Source: Streptococcus vestibularis ATCC 49124
GTDB lineage: Bacteria > Bacillota > Bacilli > Lactobacillales > Streptococcaceae
NCBI RefSeq assembly: GCF_000188295.1
Contig: NZ_GL831112.1
Location: 1,348,858 to 1,354,677 of the forward strand
DNA: 5,820 nt
Reading direction: 5' to 3'
Shown here: positions 5,691-5,820 of the stretch, piece after piece
Layout: each line of letters starts with the position of its first letter
How positions within the stretch are numbered: the stretch's first letter is position 1
Notes under the pieces: generated by a model
Told to the model about the DNA's origin: nothing
Seen by the model: the letters and a program-made list of their open reading frames with translations, nothing else
Databases searched by the model: none
Translations under genes and position numbers: made by a program

Positions 5691-5820
5691 ATGAATACCA
5701 CAGAATTAATCGGAATTAAAGACCCTAACATCATTACTTCTCTTGTTTTTGAAAAAGATATCTACATCGAGGTTCAAGCAAAACTGGAACGCCAACTCTA
5801 CTACGTCTGTAGGAACGTCG
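5691..5820 (+). CDS. Start of an ISL3-family-like transposase (partial, possibly decayed)
   Basis: The 43 codons visible begin MNTTELIGIKDPNI and continue through SLVFEKDIYIEVQAKLE, then run off the window. From memory this resembles the N terminus of streptococcal ISL3-family transposases, which are about 420-435 residues long with an N-terminal Cys-rich zinc-binding domain and a DDE catalytic core. None of the core lies in the window. The ATG directly abuts AGGA with no spacer, and no in-frame start exists upstream before the stop at 5664-5666. After QLYY the expected CPxC zinc motif is not seen; the frame gives VCRNV. Another frame of the same bases reads GTS, suggesting small indels. It may be a broken remnant. 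The reading divergent from the adhesin is firm; the family assignment is moderate. Confidence 0.55.
   Translation, partial: MNTTELIGIKDPNIITSLVFEKDIYIEVQAKLERQLYYVCRNV

Noticed and set aside
5663..5719. A short plus-strand reading frame of 18 codons starting at the ATG inside TATAATG.
   Set aside because: Its start overlaps the candidate -10 box, it has no ribosome site, and it overlaps the IS-like ORF in another frame.

Overview
The window looks like part of a low-GC Gram-positive chromosome, most likely an oral or commensal Streptococcus (mitis/oralis-like). The evidence is a YSIRK/G-S type signal peptide (FSIRKYSFGAAS), an LPNTG cell-wall sorting signal, Mub/MucBP-family repeats, AT-rich intergenic DNA, and the start of what looks like a streptococcal ISL3-type transposase. 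The species is inferred from these family resemblances and was not measured.

Nearly 90% of the window is one gene on the minus strand (62-5263). It encodes a mosaic surface adhesin of 1733 residues. From N to C terminus it has: a YSIRK signal peptide (1-43); a Lys/Glu/Asp/Thr-rich stretch and a helical segment (44-250); a large non-repetitive beta-type putative binding region (about 251-665); a divergent MucBP-like module (674-786) and a divergent Muc_B2-like module (788-897); two long three-part repeat units A-B-C (898-1191 and 1196-1485); a canonical MucBP domain (about 1488-1554); a third copy of C alone (1556-1634); a Pro-rich wall-spanning tail; and LPNTG, a membrane anchor and a basic tail. 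The protein is expected to be secreted by Sec, anchored to peptidoglycan by sortase A, and to display its N-terminal head outside the wall. The ligand cannot be read from the sequence.

Positions 1-61 lie downstream of the gene and show no convincing terminator. Positions 5285-5690 are a very AT-rich intergenic region between two divergent genes. It holds two overlapping candidate promoters for the adhesin, an 11-bp direct repeat over the -35 box, a 30-bp perfect palindrome built on (AT)11, an 11-bp-arm inverted repeat, and a candidate promoter for the rightward gene. Positions 5691-5820 hold the first 43 codons of a plus-strand ORF resembling the N terminus of ISL3-family transposases. It runs off the window edge and may be decayed.

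I found no multi-gene novel system. The points most worth a second look are the putative binding head, the near-identical internal repeats that could recombine, and the unusual upstream DNA between the adhesin and the insertion-sequence-like ORF.
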